A stretch of DNA of 64,000 nucleotides from UBA2396 sp038042175 (GCA_964358855.1 CAYHQQ010000006.1:42459-106458), one strand, 5' to 3'. Positions 51,672 to 60,394 are shown, counted from the stretch's first letter. The notes: a model not told the origin generated them from the sequence alone. Translations and numbers: made by a program.

Positions 51672-52880
51672 TCAACACCCCAGCTCAAACGCGAGCACAA
51701 ACTTCTCGTAATCGAAGAAGTCGACCGCCCCGTCCCAATTGAAGTCGGCCGTCGCGTTCGCCGGACATCCGCTCCCCTCCATGCACCGCACAAAATCGTC
51801 GTAGTCAAAGAAGTCCACGCTGCCATCCTCGTTGAAGTCGGCGCGGCACCGCCTCCAGAGAATCGCGCGAGTGCCGTTCGGCTGGCTGGCGCTGCCGGCA
51901 ATATACATGAATCGCGAATCAATCCAAATGCCCCTAGCCTGCGACTGGGTAGTCCCGGCGGGCAACAAGTTGTGCAGGTCCTTCCAGGATTGTGCCGAGC
52001 CGTACCACAAGGCCGCGTGAGCAGGGTTATCTCTCAGAACGGTCCAACCAATTTGAATGCCGTGCGATACGCCCTCCGCTTCCGAGCTATTCATCAGCCG
52101 GGGATTCAGATCCACCCAGGACGCCGGCGTTCCAGACCACACAGCCGCGTGCTGACGCCCGTCGATGCCATATGTACGCCCGACCTGCTGATCCGCAGAA
52201 AGTCCAGAGACCGATGAACTCACCATGTCCACCGGGTGAAGGTCCACCCAGGACTCTCGCGTGCCGTGCCAGAGGCCCGCGTGCCTCACGCCGCCAAACT
52301 GGGCGCTCCCAGCCTGGACATCCCCAAGCATCGCCGACATGCCCGAATTGGATGCACCAGGCGGGTTGAGGTCCACCCATGTCACGTTGTTCCCGTTCCA
52401 CAGGCTGGCGTGGAACTGGTTCTCAAACCTCACCCATCCGCCCTGGTGTCGAGCAGAGGCACAAGTTGCACTCGAGGCGGTCGCCCCCTGCGGGTGAAGG
52501 TTTACTCGTGACGCCGAAGTCCCTCTCCATCGGCACGCCTCCTCGCTGCCGCGGAAGGCCCATCGGACGTACCCCACCTGATGCTCTTCGCACACTCCCA
52601 ACGCCTCCGAGTCCGAGAGGGCTGTGGGGCTGAGGTCGATCCACGACTGCGGCGAACCGCTCCAAACGCCGGGGCGGACCCGATCGCCTGGGTAGGCCGC
52701 ACCGACCTGATGGTCTCCCCAGATGCCAAGGAGAATCGCATGCGGGACTCCCGGCGGCGTGAGATCGATGACCGTCCACTGCCCCCTTGCCGACGCCGCA
52801 ATCCCTGCCCCTCCGAGGACCACCGCACACATCACCCTGAGTCCCGACACATCGGCGGCACACACGCGAGGTTGCATCAT
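51672..52880 (-). CDS. Secreted HAF-repeat protein with FFDYD-type dockerin tail
   Basis: 402 residues from the ATGATG at 52880. Signal segment VMCAVVLGGAGIAASARGQ. The body has about seven copies of a 40-50-residue unit containing W-x-D-L-x-P (WTVIDLTPPG, SWIDLSPTAL, TWVDLNPPGA, SWVDLHPVDM, SWVDLNPRLM) with QVG and AxLWxG between. This pattern belongs to HAF-type extracellular repeats. The tail has DFNEDGSVDFFDYDDF and DFNWDGAVDFFDYEKF and ends LGC. It is the only dockerin gene in this window on the minus strand. Confidence 0.85.
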   Translation of the reverse strand: MMQPRVCAADVSGLRVMCAVVLGGAGIAASARGQWTVIDLTPPGVPHAILLGIWGDHQVGAAYPGDRVRPGVWSGSPQSWIDLSPTALSDSEALGVCEEHQVGYVRWAFRGSEEACRWRGTSASRVNLHPQGATASSATCASARHQGGWVRFENQFHASLWNGNNVTWVDLNPPGASNSGMSAMLGDVQAGSAQFGGVRHAGLWHGTRESWVDLHPVDMVSSSVSGLSADQQVGRTYGIDGRQHAAVWSGTPASWVDLNPRLMNSSEAEGVSHGIQIGWTVLRDNPAHAALWYGSAQSWKDLHNLLPAGTTQSQARGIWIDSRFMYIAGSASQPNGTRAILWRRCRADFNEDGSVDFFDYDDFVRCMEGSGCPANATADFNWDGAVDFFDYEKFVLAFELGC

Positions 52881-53168
52881 GGCTCGCTCCTCTGGGGTTG
52901 TCACCGTCCCCACCGAACCCGCAGCATACCCGAATGCCTGGCAGGGGCCCAACACATTCGGAGCCCTTCGCCTTCATTCCCCCACCCCCGCCACACCGGT
53001 CTACCATCCCCCCACATGCCCAGCCCCTCCACAACAACGACCTCCACGTCCAACCGATAATCGAGTCGGGCCAGGCTGGCCCCGCCTCCAAACCCTCGCA
53101 TCCCCGTAAGCCCAGCCTTTCTAAAGGCTGGGCTTCTTCAATTCTCGACCCTTCCAGGATCCGCCAAC
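52881..53168. other. Gap upstream of the HAF-repeat gene
   Basis: About 290 bases. Contains the hairpin terminator at 53108-53138 but no credible gene on either strand. Confidence 0.5.
53108..53138 (+). terminator. Rho-independent terminator without an obvious gene
   Basis: AAGCCCAGCCTTT and AAAGGCTGGGCTT form a 13-bp stem followed by CTTC. No rightward gene lies upstream within 1.6 kb, so it may end a small RNA or serve a leftward read-through transcript. Confidence 0.6.
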
Positions 53169-53429
53169 ATGTCCGACACGCCCCCCAACCTCCCCTCCCC
53201 TCCACCCTGTCGAGACTGCAAAGTCGGTCTGGAACTTGGATTCCTGATTGACCGAACGCACGGTGGGTTGTTGGTTGCTCGATGGTGCTCCGGCGTTCCT
53301 CAAAGCAGTTGGATGTCGGGCGAAGTAAAGCTCGGGCAGGCCAAGCTCGGGATCAAAACCGTCACCTACCGCTGCCCCAAATGCTTCCGCCTCGAATCCT
53401 TCGCCCCTCCGTCCCCCGACCACGAATGA
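53169..53429 (+). CDS. Small zinc-ribbon protein (DUF6487-like)
   Basis: 86 residues. One Cys pair near the start (CRDCKVGLELGFLID), a central RWCSGVPQSSWMSG segment and a second pair near the end (YRCPKCFRLESFAPP). The pattern is of small single-ribbon proteins that bind nucleic acid or protein; function is unknown. It sits between the terminator at 53108 and thrS, same direction as thrS. Confidence 0.7.
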   Translation: MSDTPPNLPSPPPCRDCKVGLELGFLIDRTHGGLLVARWCSGVPQSSWMSGEVKLGQAKLGIKTVTYRCPKCFRLESFAPPSPDHE

Positions 53430-53512
53430 TTCGTTCGTCTCCCCCCGTAATCTTCCGCAGACCGCTTTATTTCACCATTTGAAAATTTGCTCTTTGACCA
53501 TTTGGACACCCC

Positions 53513-55756
53513 ATGCCCACCATCACCCTCCCCAACGGCGACAAAAAACCCTTCCCCGCACCCGTCTCCGCCAAAGACGTCGCCGCCTCCATCGGCAGCG
53601 GCCTCGCCAAGGCCGCCCTCGCGTGCAAAGTCGATTTTGGTGGGGGCGGCGAACTGAAGGACCTCTCCTTCGTCATCGACAAGGACGCCAGCCTCGCCCT
53701 CATCACCGCCGCCAAACCCGGCCAGCCCACCAGCCCCGACGCCCTCACCCTCATGCGCCACTCCGCCGCCCACGTCATGGCCGAGGCCATCCAAGACATC
53801 GTCGGCAAGGACGTCCAGCTCGCCTACGGCCCGCCCACCGACACCGGCTTCTTCTACGACATGTTCATCCCCGAGGGCAAAAAGCTCTCCAGCGACATGT
53901 TCGACAAGATCAACGCCCGCATGGCCGAGATCATCAAGGAAGACCGCCCCTTCACCCGCTACGAACAGCCCGCCGAGGCCGCCCTCCCGCGCCTCAAGTC
54001 CGAAGGCAACAAGTACAAAGTCGACAACGCAGAGCGCGCGCTCGGCATGCCCTCCTCCGTCTACAAATCAAACAAGCCCGCGCCAGCCGACGCAGCACGC
54101 AGCACCCAGCACGCAGCACTCTCCTTCTACGCCACCGGCCAACCCGGCCAAAACTGGGAAGACCTCTGCCGCGGCCCCCACGTCCCCTCCACCTCCCGCA
54201 TCGGTGTCGCCAAAGTCATGTCCCTCGCCTCCAGCTTCTGGCACGGCGATGAAAACTCCGACCGCCTCATCCGCGTCTACGGCACCGCCTTCGCCTCCCA
54301 AGCCGAGCTCGACACCTACCTCAAGCAAAAAGAAGAGGCCGCCAAACGCGACCACCGCGTCATCGGCAAAGCCCTCCGCCTCTTCCACATCGACGAAACC
54401 GTCGGCCAAGGTCTCATCCTCTGGACCCCCAACGGCTCCATCGTCCGCCGCGAACTCCAGAACTTCATCGGCGCCGAGCTCAAGATGCAAGGCTACACCG
54501 AGGTCTTCACCCCCCACATCGGCTCCCTCGAACTCTACAAAACCTCCGGCCACTTTCCCTACTACAAAGACTCCCAGTTCGCCCCCATCATCGAGCGCAA
54601 CGCCCTCGAAGAACTTTCAAAGTCTGGTTGTACGTGCGCCGAGATGATCCACCGCGTCGAGGGCGTCTCCGCGCGCCTGGCCGCCGGCATCAACGAACGC
54701 ACCAAAGCGCAGACCATCGCTCCTGACCGTGTCCTCCCCGACGATCAGCTCGTCGAGGGCTTCATGCTCAGGCCCATGAACTGCCCGCACCACGCCAAGA
54801 TTTTCGCCAGTGCCCCGCACAGCTACCGCGACATGCCCGTCCGCCTCGCCGAGTTCGGCACCGTCTACCGCTGGGAACAATCCGGCGAGCTCAACGGCAT
54901 GACCCGCGTCCGCGGCTTCACCCAGGACGATGCCCACCTCTTCTGCACCGAAGAACAGATCCCCGCCGAGATCCAGGGCTGCCTCTCCCTCGTCAAGATT
55001 ATCTTCAACATCCTGGGCATGAAGGACTACCGCGTCCGCGTGGGCCTCCGCGACCCCGACAGCAACAAGTACACCGGCAGCACCGAAAGCTGGGACAAGG
55101 CCGAGGCCGCCTGCCTCGCCGCCGCCAAGTCCCTCGGCGTCCCCTTCTCGCAAGAGCCAGGCGAAGCCGCCTTCTACGGCCCCAAGATCGACTTCGTCGT
55201 CAAAGACGTCATCGGCCGCGAATGGCAGCTCGGCACCGTCCAGGTCGATTACCAGATGGGCAACCGCTTCGACCTCTCCTACATCGGCGCCGACAACACC
55301 CCGCACCGCCCCGTCGTCATCCACCGCGCCCCCTTCGGCTCCATGGAACGCTTCTGCGGCGTCCTCATCGAACACTTCGCCGGCGCCTTCCCAACCTGGC
55401 TCAGCCCCCAGCAAGTCCGCGTCCTCCCCATCAGCGAAAAATCCACCGACTACGCCGAGACAGTGGCCGCCGCCCTCCGCGCCGCCGACATCCGCGTGGG
55501 CATCGACTCGGGCAACGACCGCATCCAAGCCAAAGTCAAAGTCGCCGCCGACGACAAAGTCCCCTACATGCTCATCGTCGGCCCCCGCGACGCCGAAACC
55601 AACTCCGTCAGCGTCCGCCAACGCGGCACCGAAAAGGACCTCGGCGCCATGCCCCTCGACAAGTTCGTCTCAGATCTCAAATCTGAAATCTCAAATCGCC
55701 GGGCCGATTTGGGGGTTAGCCCGGGTGGCATGCTTCCCCTTAAGGGAAGCATGTGA
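53513..55756 (+). CDS. thrS: Threonyl-tRNA synthetase with repeat-derived insertions
   Basis: Charges tRNA-Thr and edits Ser-tRNA-Thr. 747 residues against the usual 640 or so. TGS domain at 1-70. Editing domain: HSAAH (about 83) and NWEDLCRGPHVPSTSRIG. Catalytic core: RPMNCPHHAKIF, EFGTVYRWEQSGELNGMTRV and the motif-3 HRAPFGSMERF region, then the anticodon-binding domain. Extra length comes from a segment at about 180-205, which includes translated heptamers (DAARSTQHAALS). More comes from about 365-410 (KSGCTCAEMIHRVEGVS) and a tail where GGMLPLKGSM plus stop are encoded by a REP palindrome. Confidence 0.95.
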   Translation: MPTITLPNGDKKPFPAPVSAKDVAASIGSGLAKAALACKVDFGGGGELKDLSFVIDKDASLALITAAKPGQPTSPDALTLMRHSAAHVMAEAIQDIVGKDVQLAYGPPTDTGFFYDMFIPEGKKLSSDMFDKINARMAEIIKEDRPFTRYEQPAEAALPRLKSEGNKYKVDNAERALGMPSSVYKSNKPAPADAARSTQHAALSFYATGQPGQNWEDLCRGPHVPSTSRIGVAKVMSLASSFWHGDENSDRLIRVYGTAFASQAELDTYLKQKEEAAKRDHRVIGKALRLFHIDETVGQGLILWTPNGSIVRRELQNFIGAELKMQGYTEVFTPHIGSLELYKTSGHFPYYKDSQFAPIIERNALEELSKSGCTCAEMIHRVEGVSARLAAGINERTKAQTIAPDRVLPDDQLVEGFMLRPMNCPHHAKIFASAPHSYRDMPVRLAEFGTVYRWEQSGELNGMTRVRGFTQDDAHLFCTEEQIPAEIQGCLSLVKIIFNILGMKDYRVRVGLRDPDSNKYTGSTESWDKAEAACLAAAKSLGVPFSQEPGEAAFYGPKIDFVVKDVIGREWQLGTVQVDYQMGNRFDLSYIGADNTPHRPVVIHRAPFGSMERFCGVLIEHFAGAFPTWLSPQQVRVLPISEKSTDYAETVAAALRAADIRVGIDSGNDRIQAKVKVAADDKVPYMLIVGPRDAETNSVSVRQRGTEKDLGAMPLDKFVSDLKSEISNRRADLGVSPGGMLPLKGSM
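54092..54119 (+). repeat. Heptamer array inside the thrS coding region
   Basis: GCAGCAC, GCAGCAC, CCAGCAC, GCAGCAC, the TGTGCTG-family motif in opposite orientation. It is read in frame and lies in the editing-domain region of ThrRS. Confidence 0.85.
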
Positions 55757-55971
55757 GCGCCCCTGCGTGTCGAGCGCACTTTCCTCAAGGGTGACATGCT
55801 TCCCCCCAAGGGAAGCATGAGAGCGTCCCTTCGCGCACGACTTGCTGTCGTGCTTCCCGCTCAGCGTGCGTGTCTCTGCCGGGTGGCATGCTTCCCCCCA
55901 AGGGAAGCATGGGGGTGTCCGTTCACCCAAGGCGCCTTCCCATGCTTCCCTTAAGGGGAAGCATGCCACCC
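55723..55971. repeat. REP palindromes upstream of the RAYT gene
   Basis: Four REP units: 55723-55753 (inside the thrS end), 55791-55819, 55881-55911 and an inverted one at 55941-55971. Each has the GGGTGGCATGCTTCCC head and a GGGAAGCATG end. The last two face each other and make a 91-bp REPIN. Confidence 0.88.
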
Positions 55972-56006
55972 CTTGCCTCGTCATCATAACATTAATATGC
56001 TTCAGC

Positions 56007-56594
56007 ATGCCAAGCCCAGAACCCGAAGTCTCTCCGGAAGATTATAAGCACCTCCATCGCTACGACGTCCCCGGGCAGGCCCGGGCGATCAACTTCTCAT
56101 GCTTCCGAAACCAGTCCTTTCTCACTTCCGAGCGAGCCTGCCAGTGGCTCGCCGAGGCCCTGGAGCGATTCCTTCCGCTGCACGACACCGACTTGTGGGC
56201 CTACTGCTTCATGCCCACGCACGTGCACCTCGTGCTCTTCCCGCATGGCGAACCCTGTATGGAAGACCTTCTCGCTTCCATGAAAAAGTCGGTCACCAAT
56301 CGTGCCGTCGCGTGGGTCAAGCGAAATGCCCCCGCCTTCCTTGTCCGCATGCGCGACGAGCAGCCAAACGGCGACGTCGCCTATCGCTTCTGGCAACGGG
56401 GCGGGGGCTACGACCGCAACCACAACGCCGGCCACGCCTTATGGAACGCCATCGACTATGTCCACAACAATCCAGTCGAGGACGGCCTCGTCAAGCGTCC
56501 GGAAGACTGGAAGTGGTCCAGCGCCGCCACGTACATCAACAAATCCCTCGGCCCCATCCCCCTCAACACCCGAGCCCTTCCTCCCCGTCGCTGA
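56007..56594 (+). CDS. REP-associated tyrosine transposase (RAYT, Y1/IS200-like)
   Basis: 195 residues from ATG 56007 (MPSPEPEVSPEDYKHLHRYD). The longer open frame from 55842 translates the REP sequence and is rejected. The HUH motif is in YCFMPTHVHLVLFP (about residues 69-82). The C-terminal AIDYVHNNPVEDGLVKRPED with WKWSSAATYI is the RAYT signature and holds the candidate catalytic Tyr. RAYTs are single-copy domesticated relatives of IS200/IS605 transposases that mobilise REP/REPIN hairpins. REP units flank the gene on both sides, the classic arrangement. Confidence 0.92.
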   Translation: MPSPEPEVSPEDYKHLHRYDVPGQARAINFSCFRNQSFLTSERACQWLAEALERFLPLHDTDLWAYCFMPTHVHLVLFPHGEPCMEDLLASMKKSVTNRAVAWVKRNAPAFLVRMRDEQPNGDVAYRFWQRGGGYDRNHNAGHALWNAIDYVHNNPVEDGLVKRPEDWKWSSAATYINKSLGPIPLNTRALPPRR

Positions 56595-56607
56595 GCACGT
56601 CCGCTCC

Positions 56608-57078
56608 GGGTGGCATGCTTCCCCTTAAGGGAAGCATGCGAGCGTCCCTTCGCTCAAGCCTCGCCCTCATGCTTCCCTGAAGGGGAATGCGCCGGGTGGC
56701 ATGCTTCCCCTTAAGGGAAGCATGGGGATTTCCCTTCGCTCCGTGCTCGCCCTCATGCTTCCCTGAAGGGGAATGCGCCGGGTGGCATGCTTCCCCTTAA
56801 GGGAAGCATGGGGATTTCCCTTCGCTCCGTGCTCGCCCTCATGCTTCCCTGAAGGGGAATGCGCCGGGTGGCATGCTTCCCCTTAAGGGAAGCATGGGGA
56901 TTNNNNNNNNNNNNNNNNNNNNNNNNNNNNNNNNNNNNNNNNNNNNNNNNNNNNNNNNNNNNNNNNNNNNNNNNNNNNNNNNNNNNNNNNNNNNNNNNNN
57001 NNCCTTAAGGGAAGCATGGGGATTTCCCTTCGCTCCGTGCTCGCTCTCATGCTTCCCTGAAGGGGAAGCATGCCACCC
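56608..57078. repeat. Tandem array of 86-bp REPIN units
   Basis: Units start at 56608, 56694, 56780 and 56866, exactly 86 bp apart. Each has a REP (GGGTGGCATGCTTCCCCTTA, then GGGAAGCATG), a spacer with CCCTTCGCTC, and an inverted REP (CATGCTTCCCTGAAGGGGAA). The array continues past an assembly gap and ends with a complete inverted REP (GGGGAAGCATGCCACCC) at 57078. Confidence 0.9.
56903..57002. other. Assembly gap (100 N)
   Basis: Exactly 100 N inside the REPIN array. The round number suggests a scaffold gap of unknown true size, so the number of repeat units is not known. Confidence 0.95.
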
Positions 57079-57164
57079 GAACGGTCCAATCAAATGTGCT
57101 CCATCTGAACCCCACTTCACCCCACTTCCATGCTCGCGCACTCCGCTTCCCCTTACCTTCCCCC

Positions 57165-58004
57165 ATGCGCAGCGATGAAATGCGTCCCAGCGAAAACGTC
57201 GAAGTCCGCCGCGGCCCCGGGCGCGGCATCGCGTTTGGAGGTGTGGGCACCCTCGTCCTCGCCCTCATCGTCTGGTTCCTGGGCGGCAATCCGATGGCCG
57301 TGCTCTCAGGAGGCATCAGCCCCGGCTCCGCGCCCACCTCCGCCGCCCAAACCCAAGCCCAAACCCAGCAAGTCGAATTCGTCAAACGCGTCCTGGGCGA
57401 CACCGAAGACGTCTGGACCGACCTCTTCCGCCAGCAAAACAAAACCTACACCCCCGCCCGCCTCGTCATCTTCGACGGCATCACCGACACCGGCTGCGGC
57501 ACCGCCCAGTCCATCACCGGCCCCTTCTACTGCCCCGCCGACTCCAAGCTCTACATCGACCTCTCCTTCTACGACGAACTCTCCCGCCGCTTCGGCGCCC
57601 CCGGCGATTTCGCCCAGGCCTACGTCATCGCCCACGAAGTCGGCCACCACGTGCAGCACCTGCTCGGGACCACCGACAAAGTCGAGGCCATGCGAGGCCG
57701 CCTCAGCAAGGAAGAAGCCAACCAACTCTCCGTCCGCCTCGAGCTCCAGGCCGACTACTTCGCCGGCGTCTGGGCCCACCACGCCAAGTCCGCCCGCGAC
57801 ATCCTGGAGAAGGGCGATCTCGAAGAAGGCCTCAACGCCGCCGCCGCCATCGGCGACGACCGCCTCCAGCGCCAAGGCCAAGGCCGCGTCACCCCCGATT
57901 CCTTCACCCACGGCTCCTCCGCCCAGCGCGTCCGTTGGTTCAAAAAAGGCTTCGACTCCGGCGACATGAATGGTGGCGACACATTCAGCGCAGGCCCCCT
58001 CTGA
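57165..58004 (+). CDS. Neutral zinc metallopeptidase (YpfJ-like)
   Basis: 279 residues from ATG 57165 (MRSDEMRPSENVEVRRGPGR); a second ATG five codons later is possible. One membrane span near residues 25-45 (GGVGTLVLALIVWFLGGNP). The peptidase domain carries the zincin motif in AYVIAHEVGHHVQHLLG, with LQADYFAGVWAHH downstream giving the third ligand. The short basic start followed by a span is usual for the YpfJ/zinc_peptidase family, whose substrates are unknown. An outward-facing catalytic domain is inferred. Confidence 0.88.
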   Translation: MRSDEMRPSENVEVRRGPGRGIAFGGVGTLVLALIVWFLGGNPMAVLSGGISPGSAPTSAAQTQAQTQQVEFVKRVLGDTEDVWTDLFRQQNKTYTPARLVIFDGITDTGCGTAQSITGPFYCPADSKLYIDLSFYDELSRRFGAPGDFAQAYVIAHEVGHHVQHLLGTTDKVEAMRGRLSKEEANQLSVRLELQADYFAGVWAHHAKSARDILEKGDLEEGLNAAAAIGDDRLQRQGQGRVTPDSFTHGSSAQRVRWFKKGFDSGDMNGGDTFSAGPL

Positions 58005-58013
58005 GTTCCCCAC

Positions 58014-58030
58014 TTGATGCCTTGATGCCT
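58014..58030. repeat. TTGATGCC repeat, two units
   Basis: CTTGATGC twice, directly after the metallopeptidase stop; same unit as at the dedA end. Confidence 0.7.
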
Positions 58031-58139
58031 CATCCCTCTTTCCTTCTTCTCTTCCGACCCGCCCCTCAACACCCGCACTTCCATACACCCACGCCGAAGA
58101 ACAAGGTACACTCCGCACCCAAACACCCGGAGCTACCCC

Positions 58140-58805
58140 ATGTTCTCGTGGATCAAACGTCTCTTCGGCGGCAAGCCTCCCGAACCCACCCCCATCTCCC
58201 CCGAAGAAGAGGCCGCCGCCCGAGCCTTCGACGAGGGCAAACAAGCCGCCCTCGACGCGGCCCTGGGCGGCATGGAAGAGCTCGTCATCCACGCCCTCAT
58301 CCCCTTCTTCGTCGGCGGAGGCCTGGACCTCTACCCGTTTCGCCGACACATCCCCGGCACCCTTTACCTCACCCAAGAACTCTTCACCTGGGACAAAGAA
58401 GGCCGCCCAAAGCCCTCGCGCCTGGGCTACTTCGAACTCGCCGCGGCCTTCCGCGAAGACGGCACGCAATCGCCCGACGATCCGCTTCCCAGTTCTGGAA
58501 GCGCCGCCAAAATCCTCAACCCCGTCGCCCGATTCGCCTCAATGGCCGTCCTCAACCCCGGCGAGACCGCCGAGATCCCAGGCGACAAAGGCGAGCCCAA
58601 CACCTGCTTCGTGCTCGATCGCCTCGACCTGCGCGGCAAGCCCCTCGCCGCCCACGGTGAGCCCTTCTTCATCCTTCTGGTCATTCAGATCCACCCCTCC
58701 GAACTCGCCTTCGCACGGGCCGAATCCTCCGCCAAGCTCTTCGAACGCCTCAAGGCCCGCGGCTACTACCCCTATTCCGACCTCGACCGCGATCCCGTCG
58801 CCTGA
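58140..58805 (+). CDS. Hypothetical protein
   Basis: 221 residues. A basic amphipathic start (MFSWIKRLFGGKPPEPTPIS) is followed by an acidic helix (EEEAAARAFDEGKQAALDAA) and an alpha/beta-looking domain (GTLYLTQELFTWDKEG, CFVLDRLDLRGKPLAAHGEP, FFILLVIQIHPSELAFARA). It has some resemblance to suppressor-of-fused-type domains, but I would not assign it. No signal peptide. Codon use matches its neighbours, supporting a real gene. Confidence 0.65.
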   Translation: MFSWIKRLFGGKPPEPTPISPEEEAAARAFDEGKQAALDAALGGMEELVIHALIPFFVGGGLDLYPFRRHIPGTLYLTQELFTWDKEGRPKPSRLGYFELAAAFREDGTQSPDDPLPSSGSAAKILNPVARFASMAVLNPGETAEIPGDKGEPNTCFVLDRLDLRGKPLAAHGEPFFILLVIQIHPSELAFARAESSAKLFERLKARGYYPYSDLDRDPVA

Positions 58806-58851
58806 ATAGTCTCCGGATTCGCAAACGTCTTTGAGGTCTCCAAAGGCCAGC

Positions 58852-59220
58852 TCACAAACCCGAGCTCTTCCTGCGCCGCACGACGCTCACCGCAACCGCC
58901 GCCAGCGACGGCCCCCACCCCATCCACAGCGGCACCGTGACCGACCACTCCTTCCAATCGAAGAACCGGCCCGCCGGCGCCCACCGCAGCCCCTCGGTGT
59001 TGTTCGCGACATAGAACGCCTCGTGCGATTCGACCTGGCTCTGCTTCACCGTCAGCCGCCCGTGTTCCAGCCGCCACCGCAAGAATCCCCCAACCGACGA
59101 TCCCGCGTAGTACGGCAGACACACGACATGGAGCGCAAGGCACACAAGCCCCATCGTCGCGCACGCCCACACGACGCCCCGCCCGCACGCCCGTCGTTTC
59201 TTCGAATCGCCCCGCATCAT
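58852..59220 (-). CDS. Hypothetical membrane protein
   Basis: 122 residues from ATG 59220, after GGGGAG. One span near the N terminus (WACATMGLVCLALHVVCLPY) and one near the C terminus (VPLWMGWGPSLAAVAVSVV). An outer loop of about 60 residues between them (LEHGRLTVKQSQVESHEAFY) recalls small planctomycete membrane proteins of unknown function. The gene converges with the hypothetical gene at 58140. Confidence 0.65.
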   Translation of the reverse strand: MMRGDSKKRRACGRGVVWACATMGLVCLALHVVCLPYYAGSSVGGFLRWRLEHGRLTVKQSQVESHEAFYVANNTEGLRWAPAGRFFDWKEWSVTVPLWMGWGPSLAAVAVSVVRRRKSSGL

Positions 59221-59557
59221 CAGGAAATCTCCCCATTGCAACGTGTCCTTCGCCCCAAAGGCGACAGACCCACATCATATCGGAATCGGCCAACGCCCAA
59301 CGCCGTCTCCATGCTCTGCCAGTCGTCCACAATTCGCCGAAGCTACCGCCCACTCCGACGGGCAACAACGCCGCTCGCGCAATCTCGGTGATCCTGAGCA
59401 CGGCGGCACTCACACGCACCGAACTCGCTCGATCTCAAGGTCATTTCAGTAAATAATACTTCATTGTCCTCAATATCTCTCGCCTTAGCCTTTCACACTT
59501 TGCGACAGGACACGTCCACTTCCGGACCACCACGCCGCGACCTGAAAGGGTGATGTC
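59221..59557. other. Divergent gap before the ice-binding-like gene
   Basis: About 335 bases. A-T-rich AAATAATACTT near 59450 is the likeliest -10 region for the rightward gene. No gene and no clear repeats. Confidence 0.45.
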
Positions 59558-60394
59558 ATGAATCGTCTCTCCCTCTGCGTTGCTACATTGTCCACTTCCC
59601 TCGCCGTCCACGCCCTCGCTGTGGACAACATCCTCGGCTCCGCCCAATGGTTCGGCGTCCTCGCCGGTTCGACCGCCACCAACACCGGCCAGACCACCGT
59701 CGTCGGTGATCTGGGTGTCTGGCCGGGCCTCGCCGTCACCGGCTTCCCGCCCGGACGCGTCGTCGCCGGCTCCATCTACCATGGCGGCCCAGTCGCCCAG
59801 CAGGCCCAGGCCGACATCACCACCGCCTACAACCTGCTCGTCAACATGCCGCACACCGCCACGCTCTCGGCCATCGATCTGGGCGGAATGACCCTCACCC
59901 CCGGCGTCTACTTCTTCGAATCCTCTGCCTCCCTCAACGGCACCCTCACGCTCAACGCCCTGGGCGATCAGGACGCCCGCTTCGTCTTCCAGATCGGCAG
60001 CACCCTCACCACCTCCAGCAACGCCGCCGTCCTCACCATCAACAGCGCCGACGCCCACAACGTCTTCTGGCAGGTTGGCAGTTCGGCAACCCTGGGCTCC
60101 GAAACCGCGTTCCAGGGCAACATCCTCGCCATGGCCAGCATCACGCTCAACACCGGCGCAACCCTCGGCGGCGCCGCTTTCGCCCGCACCGGTGCCGTCA
60201 CGTTGGACAGCAACCCCGTCAACGCCATCTGCTCCGCCGACTTCGACCGCGACGGCACCGTCGACTTCTTCGACTACGACGCCTTCGTTGTCGCCTTCGA
60301 AGCCGGCAACCCCCGCTCCGATTTCGACGGCGATGGCAGCTCCGACTTCTTCGACTACGACCTCTTCGTCCAAGCCTTCGAGCACGGCTGCTAG
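59558..60394 (+). CDS. Ice-binding-like (DUF3494) secreted protein with dockerin tail
   Basis: 278 residues. Signal peptide MNRLSLCVATLSTSLAVHAL. The body is a DUF3494/ice-binding-type beta-helix: AGSTATNTGQTTVVGDLGVW, AQADITTAYNLLVNMPH, GGMTLTPGVYFFESSASLNG, ARFVFQIGSTLTTSSNAAV, FQGNILAMASITLNTGATLG. In studied proteins this fold binds ice or acts as an adhesin. The tail has DFDRDGTVDFFDYDAF and DFDGDGSSDFFDYDLF and ends HGC, with the shorter spacer seen also in the esterase at 39959. Confidence 0.88.
   Translation: MNRLSLCVATLSTSLAVHALAVDNILGSAQWFGVLAGSTATNTGQTTVVGDLGVWPGLAVTGFPPGRVVAGSIYHGGPVAQQAQADITTAYNLLVNMPHTATLSAIDLGGMTLTPGVYFFESSASLNGTLTLNALGDQDARFVFQIGSTLTTSSNAAVLTINSADAHNVFWQVGSSATLGSETAFQGNILAMASITLNTGATLGGAAFARTGAVTLDSNPVNAICSADFDRDGTVDFFDYDAFVVAFEAGNPRSDFDGDGSSDFFDYDLFVQAFEHGC

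Noticed and set aside
56608..57078. CRISPR array
   Set aside because: The 86-bp units are contiguous, have no unique spacers and no cas genes; they are paired REP palindromes next to a RAYT gene.
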